Below, one piece after another: positions 18,432 to 29,397 of a stretch of DNA of 64,000 nt (position 1 is its first letter; every line of letters begins with the position of its first letter). Position numbers and translations under genes: made by a program. Origin of the DNA: Rhodobacter viridis (GTDB taxonomy: Bacteria > Pseudomonadota > Alphaproteobacteria > Rhodobacterales > Rhodobacteraceae). The notes under the pieces were generated by a model. That model ran no database searches. It was not told the DNA's origin and saw nothing but the letters and a program-made list of their open reading frames with translations. The DNA lies in NCBI RefSeq assembly GCF_003217355.1, contig NZ_QJTK01000002.1, positions 248,001 through 312,000 of the forward strand. The letters are read 5' to 3'.

Positions 18432-19793
18432 TCAGCGCTTGATGTTCGTCGTCTCCTGCAGCATTTCGTCGACGGTCTGGATCACCTTGGCGTTCGACGA
18501 ATAGGCGCGTTGGGTCTGGATCAGGTTCGTCAGTTCCTGCGCGACGTCGACGGCCGAGCCTTCACGGGCATAGCCCTTGACCGCCCCGGTCGGGCCATCG
18601 CCGGCATCCCACAGATAGAACGAGCCCGACGTGGACGAGACCTGGAAGGTCTGGTTGTCGAGCGCATTCAGGCCGTTGATGTTTGCAACATCGACCAACG
18701 GCACCTGATAGACGGTGCGGATGAAGCCGGTGTCATAGGTCGCCTTGATGTAGCCGTTTTCGTCGATTTCGACCGAGGTCAGGTTGCCGACCGGAGAGCC
18801 GTCCTTGCTGATCGAGGTCGGTGCGAAATCGGTGGCCAGCTGGGTCAGCCCGTTGGTATCGCCCTGCTTCCCGATGGTGATGGTGATATCCTGCAGCCCG
18901 TCGGCCAGGGCAAAGCCCGCGGCATCGGTGAAGGCGAGCGTGCCTTCGGTCGAGTCCCAGGTCGGCCCCGCCACAGTGGTGACATTGCTCAGCGTCCCGC
19001 CGTTCGACCCCGTGTTGTCGAATTCGAGCGTATATTCCCCGACGATCCCGGCGCCGAGGCCCGTGGGGTTGCCCGTCGTGCCCGAGTCGATCACCTGCAT
19101 CGTCCAGGTGTTGGTATTCGGGTCACCGTCATTCGCAGGACGCAAGGGGGTGAAGCTGACCGTCAGCGTGTTCGAATTCCCGAGGTTGCCGAAATACTCG
19201 ATGGTGGAGGTCAGGGTCTCGCCGCCCGCGTCAAAGGCGGTTTCGTCGGCGGGCAGGTTGATCCCCCAGTTCATCACCATCGTCGGATCGCCCGCGGTCT
19301 GGTTGGCGTTGATCACCACAGGCTCCAGGCCGGTCACCGTATCGCGCGCGTTGACGGGGATCGTGCCATCGGCCAGCGCCGGCCAGCCGAGCAGAACAAG
19401 GCCGGAATCGGTGCGCAGCACCCCATCCTTGTCGGTGTGGAAGGAGCCGGTCGGGGTCATGGTCAGCGGCTGATTCCCAAGCCCGTTCGCGAGCGACGAC
19501 GTCGTTGCCACCGGCAGGAAGCCCCGGCCGGAGATCGCAATGTCCATCGCGTTCGAGGTCGAAACCAGCGACCCGCGTTCGTCGATCAGTCGTCCCGATG
19601 ACGCCCGAACGCCGCCCGCCGAATAGGTTCCTGCGCTGCGCGCCTGCGTCAGGACCATGCTTTCGAAATCCGCCGTCGCCCGCTTGTAGCCGTATGTGCC
19701 CGAGTTGGCGATGTTGTCGGAAATCGTTGCCAAGCGCGTTGCGTTGGCCGAAAGGCCCGCCACACCCGCGTTGAGCGAAGAAGAAATGGACAT
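18432..19793 (-). CDS. flgE: Flagellar hook protein FlgE
   Basis: The 453-residue hook subunit carries the axial-protein N-terminus (SLNAGVAGLSANATRLATISDNIANSGTYGYKRA) and C-terminus (LTNLIQTQRAYSSNAKVIQTVDEMLQET). It also contains the FlgF/G/E-type ISGRGFLPV segment around residue 90. It assembles the universal joint and sets hook length with FliK. It is the first gene of the minus-strand flgEKLI operon, with a CtrA-like box and a promoter module shared with motB about 50-70 bp upstream. Confidence 0.96.
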   Translation of the reverse strand: MSISSSLNAGVAGLSANATRLATISDNIANSGTYGYKRATADFESMVLTQARSAGTYSAGGVRASSGRLIDERGSLVSTSNAMDIAISGRGFLPVATTSSLANGLGNQPLTMTPTGSFHTDKDGVLRTDSGLVLLGWPALADGTIPVNARDTVTGLEPVVINANQTAGDPTMVMNWGINLPADETAFDAGGETLTSTIEYFGNLGNSNTLTVSFTPLRPANDGDPNTNTWTMQVIDSGTTGNPTGLGAGIVGEYTLEFDNTGSNGGTLSNVTTVAGPTWDSTEGTLAFTDAAGFALADGLQDITITIGKQGDTNGLTQLATDFAPTSISKDGSPVGNLTSVEIDENGYIKATYDTGFIRTVYQVPLVDVANINGLNALDNQTFQVSSTSGSFYLWDAGDGPTGAVKGYAREGSAVDVAQELTNLIQTQRAYSSNAKVIQTVDEMLQETTNIKR

Positions 19794-19840
19794 ATGAGCG
19801 CCTTTCTGCTGCTGCGTCCTCGATCGAAGCCCACAGTGCC

Positions 19841-19874
19841 GCAGTCGCCGTTAAGATCGGCCTAACGCTTAAAA
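19841..19874 (-). promoter_or_regulatory. flgE promoter module with CtrA-like box
   Basis: On the minus strand TTAG-N7-TTAAC lies at 19866-19851, one mismatch from the CtrA consensus TTAA-N7-TTAAC. It is followed by GGCGACTGC (19849-19841). The same order and spacing recur upstream of motB. The module ends 48 bp before the flgE ATG, a reasonable promoter distance. CtrA binding is inferred. Confidence 0.6.
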
Positions 19875-19900
19875 TACGTCCGATTTCTTCTTCGTTCGGT

Positions 19901-20752
19901 TCAGCGTCCGTTGCGCAGCAAGATCAGCTCAAGCCTGTTGTTGCGCACCGACATCGGCGTATCGACGGCGTGCTTGCGGTCGGCAAAGCCCGAGATTCGC
20001 TCGACCCGTGCCGGATCTAAACCGGCCTTTTCCATCAGTTCGCGCATCTTCTGAGCCCGCGCCGAGGACAGGTCCCAGACCGGATTCGCGCGCAGCATCG
20101 ACGGGTAGGAGCGCGTGTGTCCATTGATCGCGATGTCATTCTTGGCGAGCCCGAACACGCGGTTCAACATGCCGGCAATCTCGCCCAGAATCGGCTCCGG
20201 ATCGGCGGTTTCGGGCGTGAAGAGCGGCTCGTCTTCAAGATCGAAGAATTCGACGATCAGCCCTTCATCCGTCACCTTCGTGACGATGTGGCGGGCCATC
20301 TGCTCGCTGACCATCGATTCGCCCGAGGTGGCGGAAAGCGCCTTTTCGATTTCCTTCGCCATCCGGTCAAACTCGGCCTGATCGGGCTTTTGCTGCTCCT
20401 TGACGGTGCCGCTGTCGCCCCGCGCCTGCCGTTCCTCGGTCGGCGCCTGTCCCGATGCCCCGGTTCCGTTCTGCGCGACCTGATCCTCGGAAAACACGGA
20501 ATCGCCGCCAAAGGCGCCTTCGCCGCCGCCGGAGATCCGGTTGATCGGAATCGTCGGGTTGAAGTAATCCGCGATCCCCTTGCGTTGCTTTTCTGTTGTC
20601 GCGTTCAGCAGCCACATCAGCAGAAAGAAGGCCATCATGGCAGTGACGAAGTCGGCATAGGCAACTTTCCACGCCCCACCGTGGTGCCCGCCGCCCCCGA
20701 CAACCTTCTTGCGCTTGATGATGACTGGTGCGACACCATCGTGTGCGCCCAT
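19901..20752 (-). CDS. motB: Flagellar motor stator protein MotB
   Basis: The ATG at 20752 is used because GAGGTGG lies at proper distance; an in-frame GTG 9 bp upstream is less likely. The 283-residue protein has one transmembrane helix (about 33-50) with the proton-carrying aspartate D34 in AYADFVTAMMAFFLLMW, then a periplasmic linker and a C-terminal OmpA-like peptidoglycan-binding domain (ARAQKMRELMEKAGLDPARVERISGFADRK). It anchors the stator around the motor. Its partner motA is not adjacent here. It has its own promoter module with a perfect CtrA-type box. Confidence 0.95.
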   Translation of the reverse strand: MGAHDGVAPVIIKRKKVVGGGGHHGGAWKVAYADFVTAMMAFFLLMWLLNATTEKQRKGIADYFNPTIPINRISGGGEGAFGGDSVFSEDQVAQNGTGASGQAPTEERQARGDSGTVKEQQKPDQAEFDRMAKEIEKALSATSGESMVSEQMARHIVTKVTDEGLIVEFFDLEDEPLFTPETADPEPILGEIAGMLNRVFGLAKNDIAINGHTRSYPSMLRANPVWDLSSARAQKMRELMEKAGLDPARVERISGFADRKHAVDTPMSVRNNRLELILLRNGR

Positions 20753-20787
20753 TCCCACCACCTCTATTTCACCCGCGACAAGAGATA

Positions 20788-20824
20788 GCAGTCGCCACTT
20801 AAAGCGGACTTAACGGCTAAAATC
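20788..20824 (-). promoter_or_regulatory. motB promoter module with perfect CtrA-type box
   Basis: TTAA (20799-20802), seven bases, TTAAC (20810-20814): an exact TTAA-N7-TTAAC match on the plus strand, and TTAA-N7-TTAA on the minus strand. GCAGTCGCC (20788-20796) next to it is identical to the block at 19841-19849 before flgE. The module lies 36 bp upstream of the motB ATG. Confidence 0.65.
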
Positions 20825-20849
20825 GCAAGCAATCATGAGGGGTTCCGGG

Positions 20850-21404
20850 TCAGCTGCCGGGGGCGAACCCGCCGAAGCCGCCGCCGAAGAAGCATAAAGG
20901 CCCGCCCTCGCGCTGCAGATCGAAGCGGGTGACGCGGCCGATGATGATGGTGTGATCGCCGCCTTCGTGCAGGGCCTCGGTCACGCAGTCGAATCTGGCC
21001 AATGCCTCGGGCAGCACCGGCACGCCCTCGCCGTTGCGGGCGAGCGTCAGCCCCTCGAACCCCGGTCCCGAGCGCGAGAATCGCGAGGTCAGATCGCGTT
21101 GCCCCTCGGCCAGAATGTGAATGGCGAAGGCGGGCGCCGAGGTGAAATGGCGATGCCGCATCGAGCTGCGCGCCGCCGACCAGAGCACCAGCGGCGGATC
21201 GAGCGAGACCGAGGCAAAGGAATTGACGACGATGGCGATCGGGCTGCCATCATCGACATCGCAGGCGGTGACCAGCGCCACCCCGGTCGCAAAGCGGCCA
21301 AGCGCATCGCGCAAAAGCCGCGGGTCTGCCGGATCGGGCAGGTGGCCTTTGGCCAGATCTTCGGCCGTGCGGATCGCAGCGTCGATCCTGTCGCTCTCGC
21401 TCAT
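20850..21404 (-). CDS. Flavin reductase-like FMN-binding domain protein
   Basis: This 184-residue protein belongs to the flavin reductase/HpaC-like family, with ALGRFATGVALVTA near residue 33, NSFASVSLDPPLVLW (about 61-75), FAIHILAEGQRDLTSRFS and a C-terminal GDHTIIIGRV segment. Such proteins use NAD(P)H to supply reduced FMN to a two-component monooxygenase. No monooxygenase is encoded nearby, so its partner is unknown. It sits downstream of gyrB on the same strand (33-bp gap) and may be co-transcribed with it. Confidence 0.85.
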   Translation of the reverse strand: MSESDRIDAAIRTAEDLAKGHLPDPADPRLLRDALGRFATGVALVTACDVDDGSPIAIVVNSFASVSLDPPLVLWSAARSSMRHRHFTSAPAFAIHILAEGQRDLTSRFSRSGPGFEGLTLARNGEGVPVLPEALARFDCVTEALHEGGDHTIIIGRVTRFDLQREGGPLCFFGGGFGGFAPGS

Positions 21405-21437
21405 GATCTTCCCCTTTCGTCCCGGCCCGAACAGGCC

Positions 21438-23894
<2,457 letters not shown>

Positions 23895-23961
23895 CTATCC
23901 TGCTGATCGTTGCGGACTTATAGAGTTTCGGGCAGGCAATGTCACGCCTTGGCCACAATAT

Positions 23962-25029
23962 TCAGCGGTTTTGGGCCGGGCTTTCCACCAATTCCGAGGT
24001 TCCCGCGACCTCGGTCACTTGCCAATACCGCCCCCGGTCTCCCAAGCTGTCGAAAAGCTCGGGCCCGGTGCCGGTCATCAGCACCTGGGCGGGCAGGGCG
24101 CAGATTTCATCATAAAGGGCCGCCCGCCGCCCGGCATCCAGATGCGCCGCCACTTCATCCAGCAAAAGCACCGTGTTCTCGCCCGCCAAGGCCCGCGCAT
24201 TGGCCAGAAGCAGCGAAATCAAGAGCGCCTTCTGCTCGCCGGTCGAACATTGATCGGCCGGGATCGCCTTTTCCGCATAAAGGGCGGTCAGATCGACCCG
24301 ATGCGGGCCTTCCAGCGTCCGCCCCGCCGCCATGTCGCGGCGCCGCCCCTCGGCAAGTGCGGCGGCCAGATCCTCCGGCCCCTCGGCCGTCAGACCCAGA
24401 TCCGCCGCCGGAAAGGCCGTCGCCGCCCCGGCCTGCGCCGCGGCGAGTTGCGCCAAGGCCTGGCGCCGATGCGCGGTCATCAAGGCCCCGGCCTCGGCCA
24501 TCCGCGCCTCCAGCGCCCCATACCAGGCCGCATCACGGACCTCGTCCTTCAAAAGCCGGTTGCGCTCCCGCATCGCCTTTTCATAGGCAAGCACGGCTTC
24601 CGCATGGGTCGGAAAGAACGACAGCGTCATGCGGTCCAGAAACCGCCGGCGCCCCTCGGCCGCCTCGATCCACAGCCGGTCCATCGCGGGCACCAGCCAC
24701 AGAACGCGCAAAAGCCGCCCCAAGGCGACCTGCGCCGCGGCCTTGCCATCGATCAGCACCTCGCGCGAGGAGCCGGGCAGGGCCGATGTCTCGATTTCAT
24801 AGTCCGAAAGTGTCGCGCGGATTTTCCAGCCGACCTGCTCCTGCCGCCGGATCAATTCCTCGGCCGAGGCGCGGCGCAGCCCCCGCCCGGGCGACAGCAA
24901 CGAGACCGCCTCCAGCACCGAGGTCTTGCCCGCCCCGTTCGGCCCGTAAAGCGCCACCGGCCTTGTATCGACCGACAGAACCGCACGCCGATGCGAGCGG
25001 AACTGAAACAAGGTCAGATCCCGCAGCAT
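23962..25029 (-). CDS. recF: DNA replication and repair protein RecF
   Basis: This 355-residue SMC-like ATPase helps load RecA at single-strand gaps. Walker A GPNGAGKT is at 29-36, the signature-type CSTGEQKALLISL segment at about 278-290, and Walker B LLLDEVAAHLD at about 306-316. It is slightly short for RecF (about 360) but complete. It lies between dnaN and gyrB, the classical origin-region order, 46 bp after the dnaN stop. Confidence 0.96.
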   Translation of the reverse strand: MLRDLTLFQFRSHRRAVLSVDTRPVALYGPNGAGKTSVLEAVSLLSPGRGLRRASAEELIRRQEQVGWKIRATLSDYEIETSALPGSSREVLIDGKAAAQVALGRLLRVLWLVPAMDRLWIEAAEGRRRFLDRMTLSFFPTHAEAVLAYEKAMRERNRLLKDEVRDAAWYGALEARMAEAGALMTAHRRQALAQLAAAQAGAATAFPAADLGLTAEGPEDLAAALAEGRRRDMAAGRTLEGPHRVDLTALYAEKAIPADQCSTGEQKALLISLLLANARALAGENTVLLLDEVAAHLDAGRRAALYDEICALPAQVLMTGTGPELFDSLGDRGRYWQVTEVAGTSELVESPAQNR

Positions 25030-25075
25030 CGCGGCCCTGCTTCTTCTTGGTCCAAATACGCCCTTGCCGCCCGCG

Positions 25076-26194
25076 TCACACGCGCATCGGCATCACGACA
25101 TAGACCGCCGAGGTGTCATTGCCCTCGCGCATCAGCGTCGGATCGCCCGAGGAATTGAACAGGAACACCGCGTTTTCCCGATCCACCTGCGAGGCGATCT
25201 CGAGCAGGTATTTCGCGTTGAACCCGATCTCCAGCCGCTCGTCGCCGTAGGCCACTGCCAGCTCTTCCTCGGCCGCGCCCGCATCGGGGGCATTGACCGA
25301 CAGCACCAGCCGGTCTTCGTCGAGGCTCAGTTTCACCGCGCGCGAACGTTCCGAAGACACGGTGGCCACACGGTCCACGGCCTTGGCGAATTCCGCCGCA
25401 TCGACTTCCAGACGACGGGTGTTCCCCATCGGAATGACGCGGGTGTAATCGGGGAACGTCCCGTCGATCACCTTCGAGGTGAGCGTGATTTCCGGCGTCG
25501 CAAAGCGCACCTTGGTTTCCGAGACCGAGACTGCAATCTGCGCCTCGTCATCATCGAGCAGCTTGCGCAGCTCGTTCACCGTCTTGCGCGGCACGATCAC
25601 GCCCGGCATGCCGTTCGCCCCTTCGGGCAGGGCGGCGTCGATCCGCGCCAGCCGGTGCCCGTCGGTCGCGACGCAGCGCAGCGCAGGGCCATCTTCGCCC
25701 GTCGCCACATGCATGTAGACGCCGTTCAGATAATACCGCGTCTCCTCGGTCGAGATCGCGAATTTCGACTTGTCGAAAAGCCGCTTCAGCACGCCCGCCT
25801 TGGCGGCGAAATTCGCAGTATATTCCGACGAGGCCATCACCGGGAAATCCTCGCGCGGCAGCGTCGCAAGGTTGAAGCTCGAACGCCCGGCCATGACGGA
25901 CAGCCGCCCCGCCGCCGCATCATCCGAGAGCTGCACCAGCGACCCGTCGGGCAGCTTGCGCACGATCTCATGCAGCATCACCGCCGAAACCGTCGTCGCG
26001 CCTGCGCGCTCGACATGGGCGGGTGCCTTGTCCACCACCTCGATATCAAGGTCGGTGGCGCGGAAGGACACGGTCGAACCTTCGGCCTCGATCAACACGT
26101 TCGCCAGGATCGGAATGGTGTTGCGCCGCTCGACAACCGACTGGGCCTGAGACACCGCCTTGAGAAGGGCGGCGCGTTCGATGCTGATCTTCAT
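25076..26194 (-). CDS. dnaN: DNA polymerase III beta subunit (sliding clamp)
   Basis: The ATG at 26194 is preferred because GAGG lies 7 bp before it, whereas the in-frame ATG at 26200 is only 1 bp from it. The 372-residue clamp begins MKISIERAALLKAVSQAQ, includes GGMPGVIVPRKTVNEL-like (NGMPGVIVPRKTVNELRKLL) and ends TSAVYVVMPMRV, the conserved beta-clamp C-terminus. It encircles DNA and tethers the polymerase. The spacer from dnaA (102 bp) contains two small inverted repeats. Confidence 0.97.
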   Translation of the reverse strand: MKISIERAALLKAVSQAQSVVERRNTIPILANVLIEAEGSTVSFRATDLDIEVVDKAPAHVERAGATTVSAVMLHEIVRKLPDGSLVQLSDDAAAGRLSVMAGRSSFNLATLPREDFPVMASSEYTANFAAKAGVLKRLFDKSKFAISTEETRYYLNGVYMHVATGEDGPALRCVATDGHRLARIDAALPEGANGMPGVIVPRKTVNELRKLLDDDEAQIAVSVSETKVRFATPEITLTSKVIDGTFPDYTRVIPMGNTRRLEVDAAEFAKAVDRVATVSSERSRAVKLSLDEDRLVLSVNAPDAGAAEEELAVAYGDERLEIGFNAKYLLEIASQVDRENAVFLFNSSGDPTLMREGNDTSAVYVVMPMRV

Positions 26195-26218
26195 ATCCAT
26201 TCCTCACCGGTTCCCGGG

Positions 26219-26263
26219 GGCGGCAAGGTAACATGCCGCCGCGCCGGAACAAGATTTTTCCGG
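26219..26263 (-). repeat. Two inverted repeats in the dnaA-dnaN spacer
   Basis: GGCGGCA (26219-26225) pairs with TGCCGCC (26234-26240) around 8 nt; CCGGAA (26244-26249) pairs with TTCCGG (26258-26263) around 8 nt. Neither is followed by a U tract in the direction of transcription, so they look like mRNA hairpins or protein sites, not terminators. Confidence 0.45.
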
Positions 26264-26296
26264 ACATTCCGCCGCTTTGCGCGGGGCGTCAAGGGT

Positions 26297-27688
26297 TCAG
26301 GATTCCATCAGCCGCTTCAGAAGCCCGATATCCTCGGCCAGTTGCCGATCGGTCGCCATCAGCTCGTCGATCTTGCGGATGCCGTGCATGATCGTGGTGT
26401 GATCGCGGCCACCAAAGCGGCGCCCGATCTCGGGCAGCGAGCGGGTGGTCAGATGCTTGGCGAGATACATCGCCACCTGCCGCGGACGGGCGATGGTGCG
26501 CAAACGCTTCGGCCCGATCATGTCCGACAGGCGGACGTTGTAATGCTCGGCCACCTTGCGCTGGATCTCCTCGATCGTCACGCGCCGGTCCGAGGCGCGC
26601 AGGATATCGGCCAGACATTCCTGGGCCAGATCAAGGGTGATTTCCCGACCGACGAGCGAGGCAAAGGCGAACAGCCGCGTCAGCGCGCCTTCGAGCACGC
26701 GGACGTTGGTGGTGATCCGGTGCGCGAGGAATTCCAGCACGCCCGAGGCCACGATGACCCCCGGGTTGCGGGCAGCATAGGCCTCGGTCTTGGTTTGCAG
26801 GATGCCCAGACGCAGTTCGTAATCGGTCGGATGCAGATCGACGACGAGCCCGCATTGCAGGCGGCTCTTGATCCGTTCCTCGAGATCCTTGATCTCGCCC
26901 GGCGCGCGGTCGGCGGAAATCACGATCTGCTTGCCCTGATCGACCAGCGCGTTGAAGGTATGGAAGAATTCTTCCTGCGTGCTGTCCTTGCCGGCGATGA
27001 ACTGCACGTCATCGACCATCAGCACGTCGACCGAGCGGAACAGCTCCTTGAAATCCATGATCTGCCGATCGCGCAGCGCCTGCACGAAGCGGTACATGAA
27101 CTGCTCGGCCGAGAGATACAGCACGCGCAGCTCGCCATGCTGGGTTTGCAGCTCATGCGCGATCGCATGCATCAGGTGCGTCTTGCCGAGACCGACGCCA
27201 CCATACAGGAAGAGCGGGTTGAAGCTGACCGGACCGCCTTCGGCCACGCGCCGCGCGGCGGCATGGGCAAGCTCGTTCGGCTTGCCGACGACGAAGCTGT
27301 CGAAGGTGAAACGGGCGTCGAGCGGCGCCCCGGGAAGCTCCTGCTCCTCGATCGCGCGCAGGGGGCGACGCGGGGCGACGGGGGCCTTTTCCACGACGGG
27401 GCGGGCTTCGACCGGCGGCGGTGCGAGAGGGCGGCCTTCCGGCACGCGGATCGCAACGCGCTCGGCGGCAACGCCGGAATTGCGCAGCTCGCGCAGAATC
27501 GGTTCACCGTAATTGCGCGACACCCAGTCGCACATGAATTTCGTGGGCGCTTCGAAAGAGACGATGCCGTCCGACAGGTCGATCAGCTGAAGGGGTGCAA
27601 TCCAGGTGTTGAAGTTGGTCCGGCCGACCGTCCTTTGTAACTCATTGCACACCTGCCCCCAGAGTTCGTTCGTCATGTCTTTTTCCAT
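26297..27688 (-). CDS. dnaA: Chromosomal replication initiator DnaA
   Basis: The 463-residue initiator has the N-terminal DnaB-interaction domain (LWGQVCNELQRTVGRTNFNTWI), a Pro/Ala-rich linker (about 85-120), then the AAA+ domain with Walker A GGVGLGKTH (163-171) and Walker B VLMVDDVQFIAGKD. The C-terminal DNA-binding domain carries the DnaA signature GGRDHTTIMHGIRKI. An in-frame ATG four codons downstream (27676) is an equally possible start. It heads dnaA-dnaN-recF-gyrB. It opens replication origins by binding DnaA boxes, none of which I found in the adjacent non-coding DNA. Confidence 0.97.
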   Translation of the reverse strand: MEKDMTNELWGQVCNELQRTVGRTNFNTWIAPLQLIDLSDGIVSFEAPTKFMCDWVSRNYGEPILRELRNSGVAAERVAIRVPEGRPLAPPPVEARPVVEKAPVAPRRPLRAIEEQELPGAPLDARFTFDSFVVGKPNELAHAAARRVAEGGPVSFNPLFLYGGVGLGKTHLMHAIAHELQTQHGELRVLYLSAEQFMYRFVQALRDRQIMDFKELFRSVDVLMVDDVQFIAGKDSTQEEFFHTFNALVDQGKQIVISADRAPGEIKDLEERIKSRLQCGLVVDLHPTDYELRLGILQTKTEAYAARNPGVIVASGVLEFLAHRITTNVRVLEGALTRLFAFASLVGREITLDLAQECLADILRASDRRVTIEEIQRKVAEHYNVRLSDMIGPKRLRTIARPRQVAMYLAKHLTTRSLPEIGRRFGGRDHTTIMHGIRKIDELMATDRQLAEDIGLLKRLMES

Positions 27689-28065
27689 CGCTTTTCATAC
27701 CGACACTCGTCACCGACACACTCCCCTCCTTGCGGAGGGCGGGAATGAAGACATGCCGAACCACCCGGCGAACCCGGTGGCGGCATCACCTGCCAAACCG
27801 GAGCATCTGCTCCCATTTGAAACGGATCACATCCTCGGCGTCGAAGCTTGCGGCTTCTTATGGTGCGGCAGCAACTTGGCCCCGCTTCGACCTTTCGGAT
27901 GCGTCTTGTCCCCCAAGACGACGTGAATCGCCTGATGACGCTAGCAAGCGGGCGAGGGCTTCTGCAACCGAACTTCGCGCTTGACGCCCACTTTCCCCAA
28001 ATCGAATCTGCGACCCCCTTGCAGGGCCGCAACACTATTATCAAGGCATTGAAATTAAAGAAATA
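27689..28065. other. Non-coding gap upstream of dnaA
   Basis: About 375 bp between the dnaA start and the rpsT terminator with no supported gene; open frames here are short and lack family features. It should contain the dnaA promoter (minus strand). It ends in an AT-rich patch (about 28037-28069) that partly forms the U tract of the rpsT terminator. Neither strand shows TTATCCACA or a one-mismatch DnaA box by eye, so I do not call an origin. Confidence 0.5.
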
Positions 28066-28095
28066 AAACGGCGCCCCAAAGATGGGGCGCCGTTT
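28066..28095 (-). terminator. Rho-independent terminator of rpsT
   Basis: A perfect 13-bp stem (28066-28078 with 28083-28095; CGGCGCCCCA arms) closes a 4-nt loop. Read on the minus strand it is followed by a T-rich run (TTTTATTTCTTT, extending to about 28054). It lies 28 bp after the rpsT stop and would also shield the dnaA region from rpsT transcription. Confidence 0.93.
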
Positions 28096-28123
28096 GCGAA
28101 GATTAACTTCCGAGATCGGAAAA

Positions 28124-28390
28124 TCAGTTGTTCAGAGCCTTCACGCGCGACGAGAGACGCGACATCTTGCGGGCCACGGTGTTCTTGTGCAGCACGCCTT
28201 TGGTGATGCCGCGCGCCAGTTCCGGCTGAGCTGCCTCAAGAGCGGCCTTGGCAACGCCAGCGTCGCCCGAGGCGATCGCTTCTTCGACCTTGCGCAGGAA
28301 GGTGCGGATGCGCGAACGGCGAGCTTTGTTGATGTCGTTGCGACGCTCGTTCTGACGAGCGCGTTTCTTGGACTGGGGCGTGTTGGCCAT
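28124..28390 (-). CDS. rpsT: 30S ribosomal protein S20
   Basis: This 88-residue, Lys/Arg-rich protein starts [34 protein letters not shown], the standard S20 N-terminus, and has the [24 protein letters not shown]-terminal helix. It binds the 5' domain of 16S rRNA early in 30S assembly. It is a single-gene unit with its own terminator. The 149-bp upstream gap before the crotonase gene holds its promoter but no other gene I can support. Confidence 0.97.
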   Translation of the reverse strand: MANTPQSKKRARQNERRNDINKARRSRIRTFLRKVEEAIASGDAGVAKAALEAAQPELARGITKGVLHKNTVARKMSRLSSRVKALNN

Positions 28391-28539
28391 GTTTCCCTAT
28401 TCCCGGGCTGAAGCGAATATGTATAGCGCAAAGCCCGGTTGTCCCAGCGAACCGGATGATTCTAGCCTGAGCGGGCTCCACGCGCATGTGACGGTGGCTG
28501 TTAGGGCAAAAGCCGCAGAAAGGGAAGTCCTTTTCGCCC

Positions 28540-29316
28540 TTATTTGTCGGTGAACTTCGCCGGGCGTTTCTCGGTGAAGGCGGCCATGCCTTCCTTCTGA
28601 TCCTCGGTGGCGAAAAGCGCATGGAACACCCGACGTTCATAGAGCACGCCTTCGCGCAGGGTGGTCTCATAGGCGCGGTTGACGCAATCCTTGGCCACCA
28701 TCGTCGCGATCGCCGATTTCGCGGCGATCTTGCGCGCGGTGGTCAAAGCCTCGGGCACAAGGTCGGCCAAGGGCAGCACGCGGCTGACGAGACCCGACCG
28801 TTCCGCCTCGGCCGCATCCATGAAGCGGCCGGTCAGATGCATTTCCATCGACTTCGACTTGCCGACGAAACGGGTCAGCCTTTGCGTGCCGCCGATGCCC
28901 GCGACGACGCCCAGATTGATTTCGGGCTGGCCGAATTTCGCATTTTCCGCACAGAGGATGAAGTCGCACATCATCGCCAGTTCGCAGCCGCCGCCCAAAG
29001 CATAGCCCGCCACCGCCGCGATGATCGGTTTGCGCGTGCGCAGGATCGCGTCGCCCTCTGTGCCGAAGAAATCCTGCAAGAACATGTCGGTGAAGCTCTT
29101 GTCGGCCATTTCCTTGATGTCGGCGCCCGCGGCAAAGGCCTTGTCCGAGCCGGTCAGCACGAAGCAGCGCACGGCCGGATCGGCATCGAGAGTCTTCAGC
29201 GCCTCGGCCAATTCGCCCAGCAGTTGGGAATTCAGCGCATTCAGCGCCTCGGGCCGATTGAGGCGGATCAGCGCTACGCCATCTTCGATTTCCACGATCA
29301 GGGTCTGATAAGACAT
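28540..29316 (-). CDS. Enoyl-CoA hydratase (crotonase family)
   Basis: The 258-residue protein matches short-chain enoyl-CoA hydratases, which add water to trans-2-enoyl-CoA in fatty-acid or amino-acid breakdown. The oxyanion-hole segment [11 protein letters not shown] is at 60-70. The catalytic glutamates are E112 ([11 protein letters not shown]) and E132 ([19 protein letters not shown]), both kept, which separates it from isomerase-type relatives. It lies between rpsT and mutM, a placement common in alphaproteobacteria. Physiological substrate is not determined. Confidence 0.92.
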   Translation of the reverse strand: MSYQTLIVEIEDGVALIRLNRPEALNALNSQLLGELAEALKTLDADPAVRCFVLTGSDKAFAAGADIKEMADKSFTDMFLQDFFGTEGDAILRTRKPIIAAVAGYALGGGCELAMMCDFILCAENAKFGQPEINLGVVAGIGGTQRLTRFVGKSKSMEMHLTGRFMDAAEAERSGLVSRVLPLADLVPEALTTARKIAAKSAIATMVAKDCVNRAYETTLREGVLYERRVFHALFATEDQKEGMAAFTEKRPAKFTDK

Positions 29317-29397
29317 GGGGTTCCCTTTGCTGGTGATGAGCCAGAGGTAACAGTCAGAGGGCGAAACTCAACCGGGCGCGGCGGGATTGCCGCTGCG

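Noticed and set aside
27689-28123. Replication origin upstream of dnaA.
   Set aside because: No DnaA boxes and no clear AT-rich unwinding array; only a short AT patch that belongs to the rpsT terminator.
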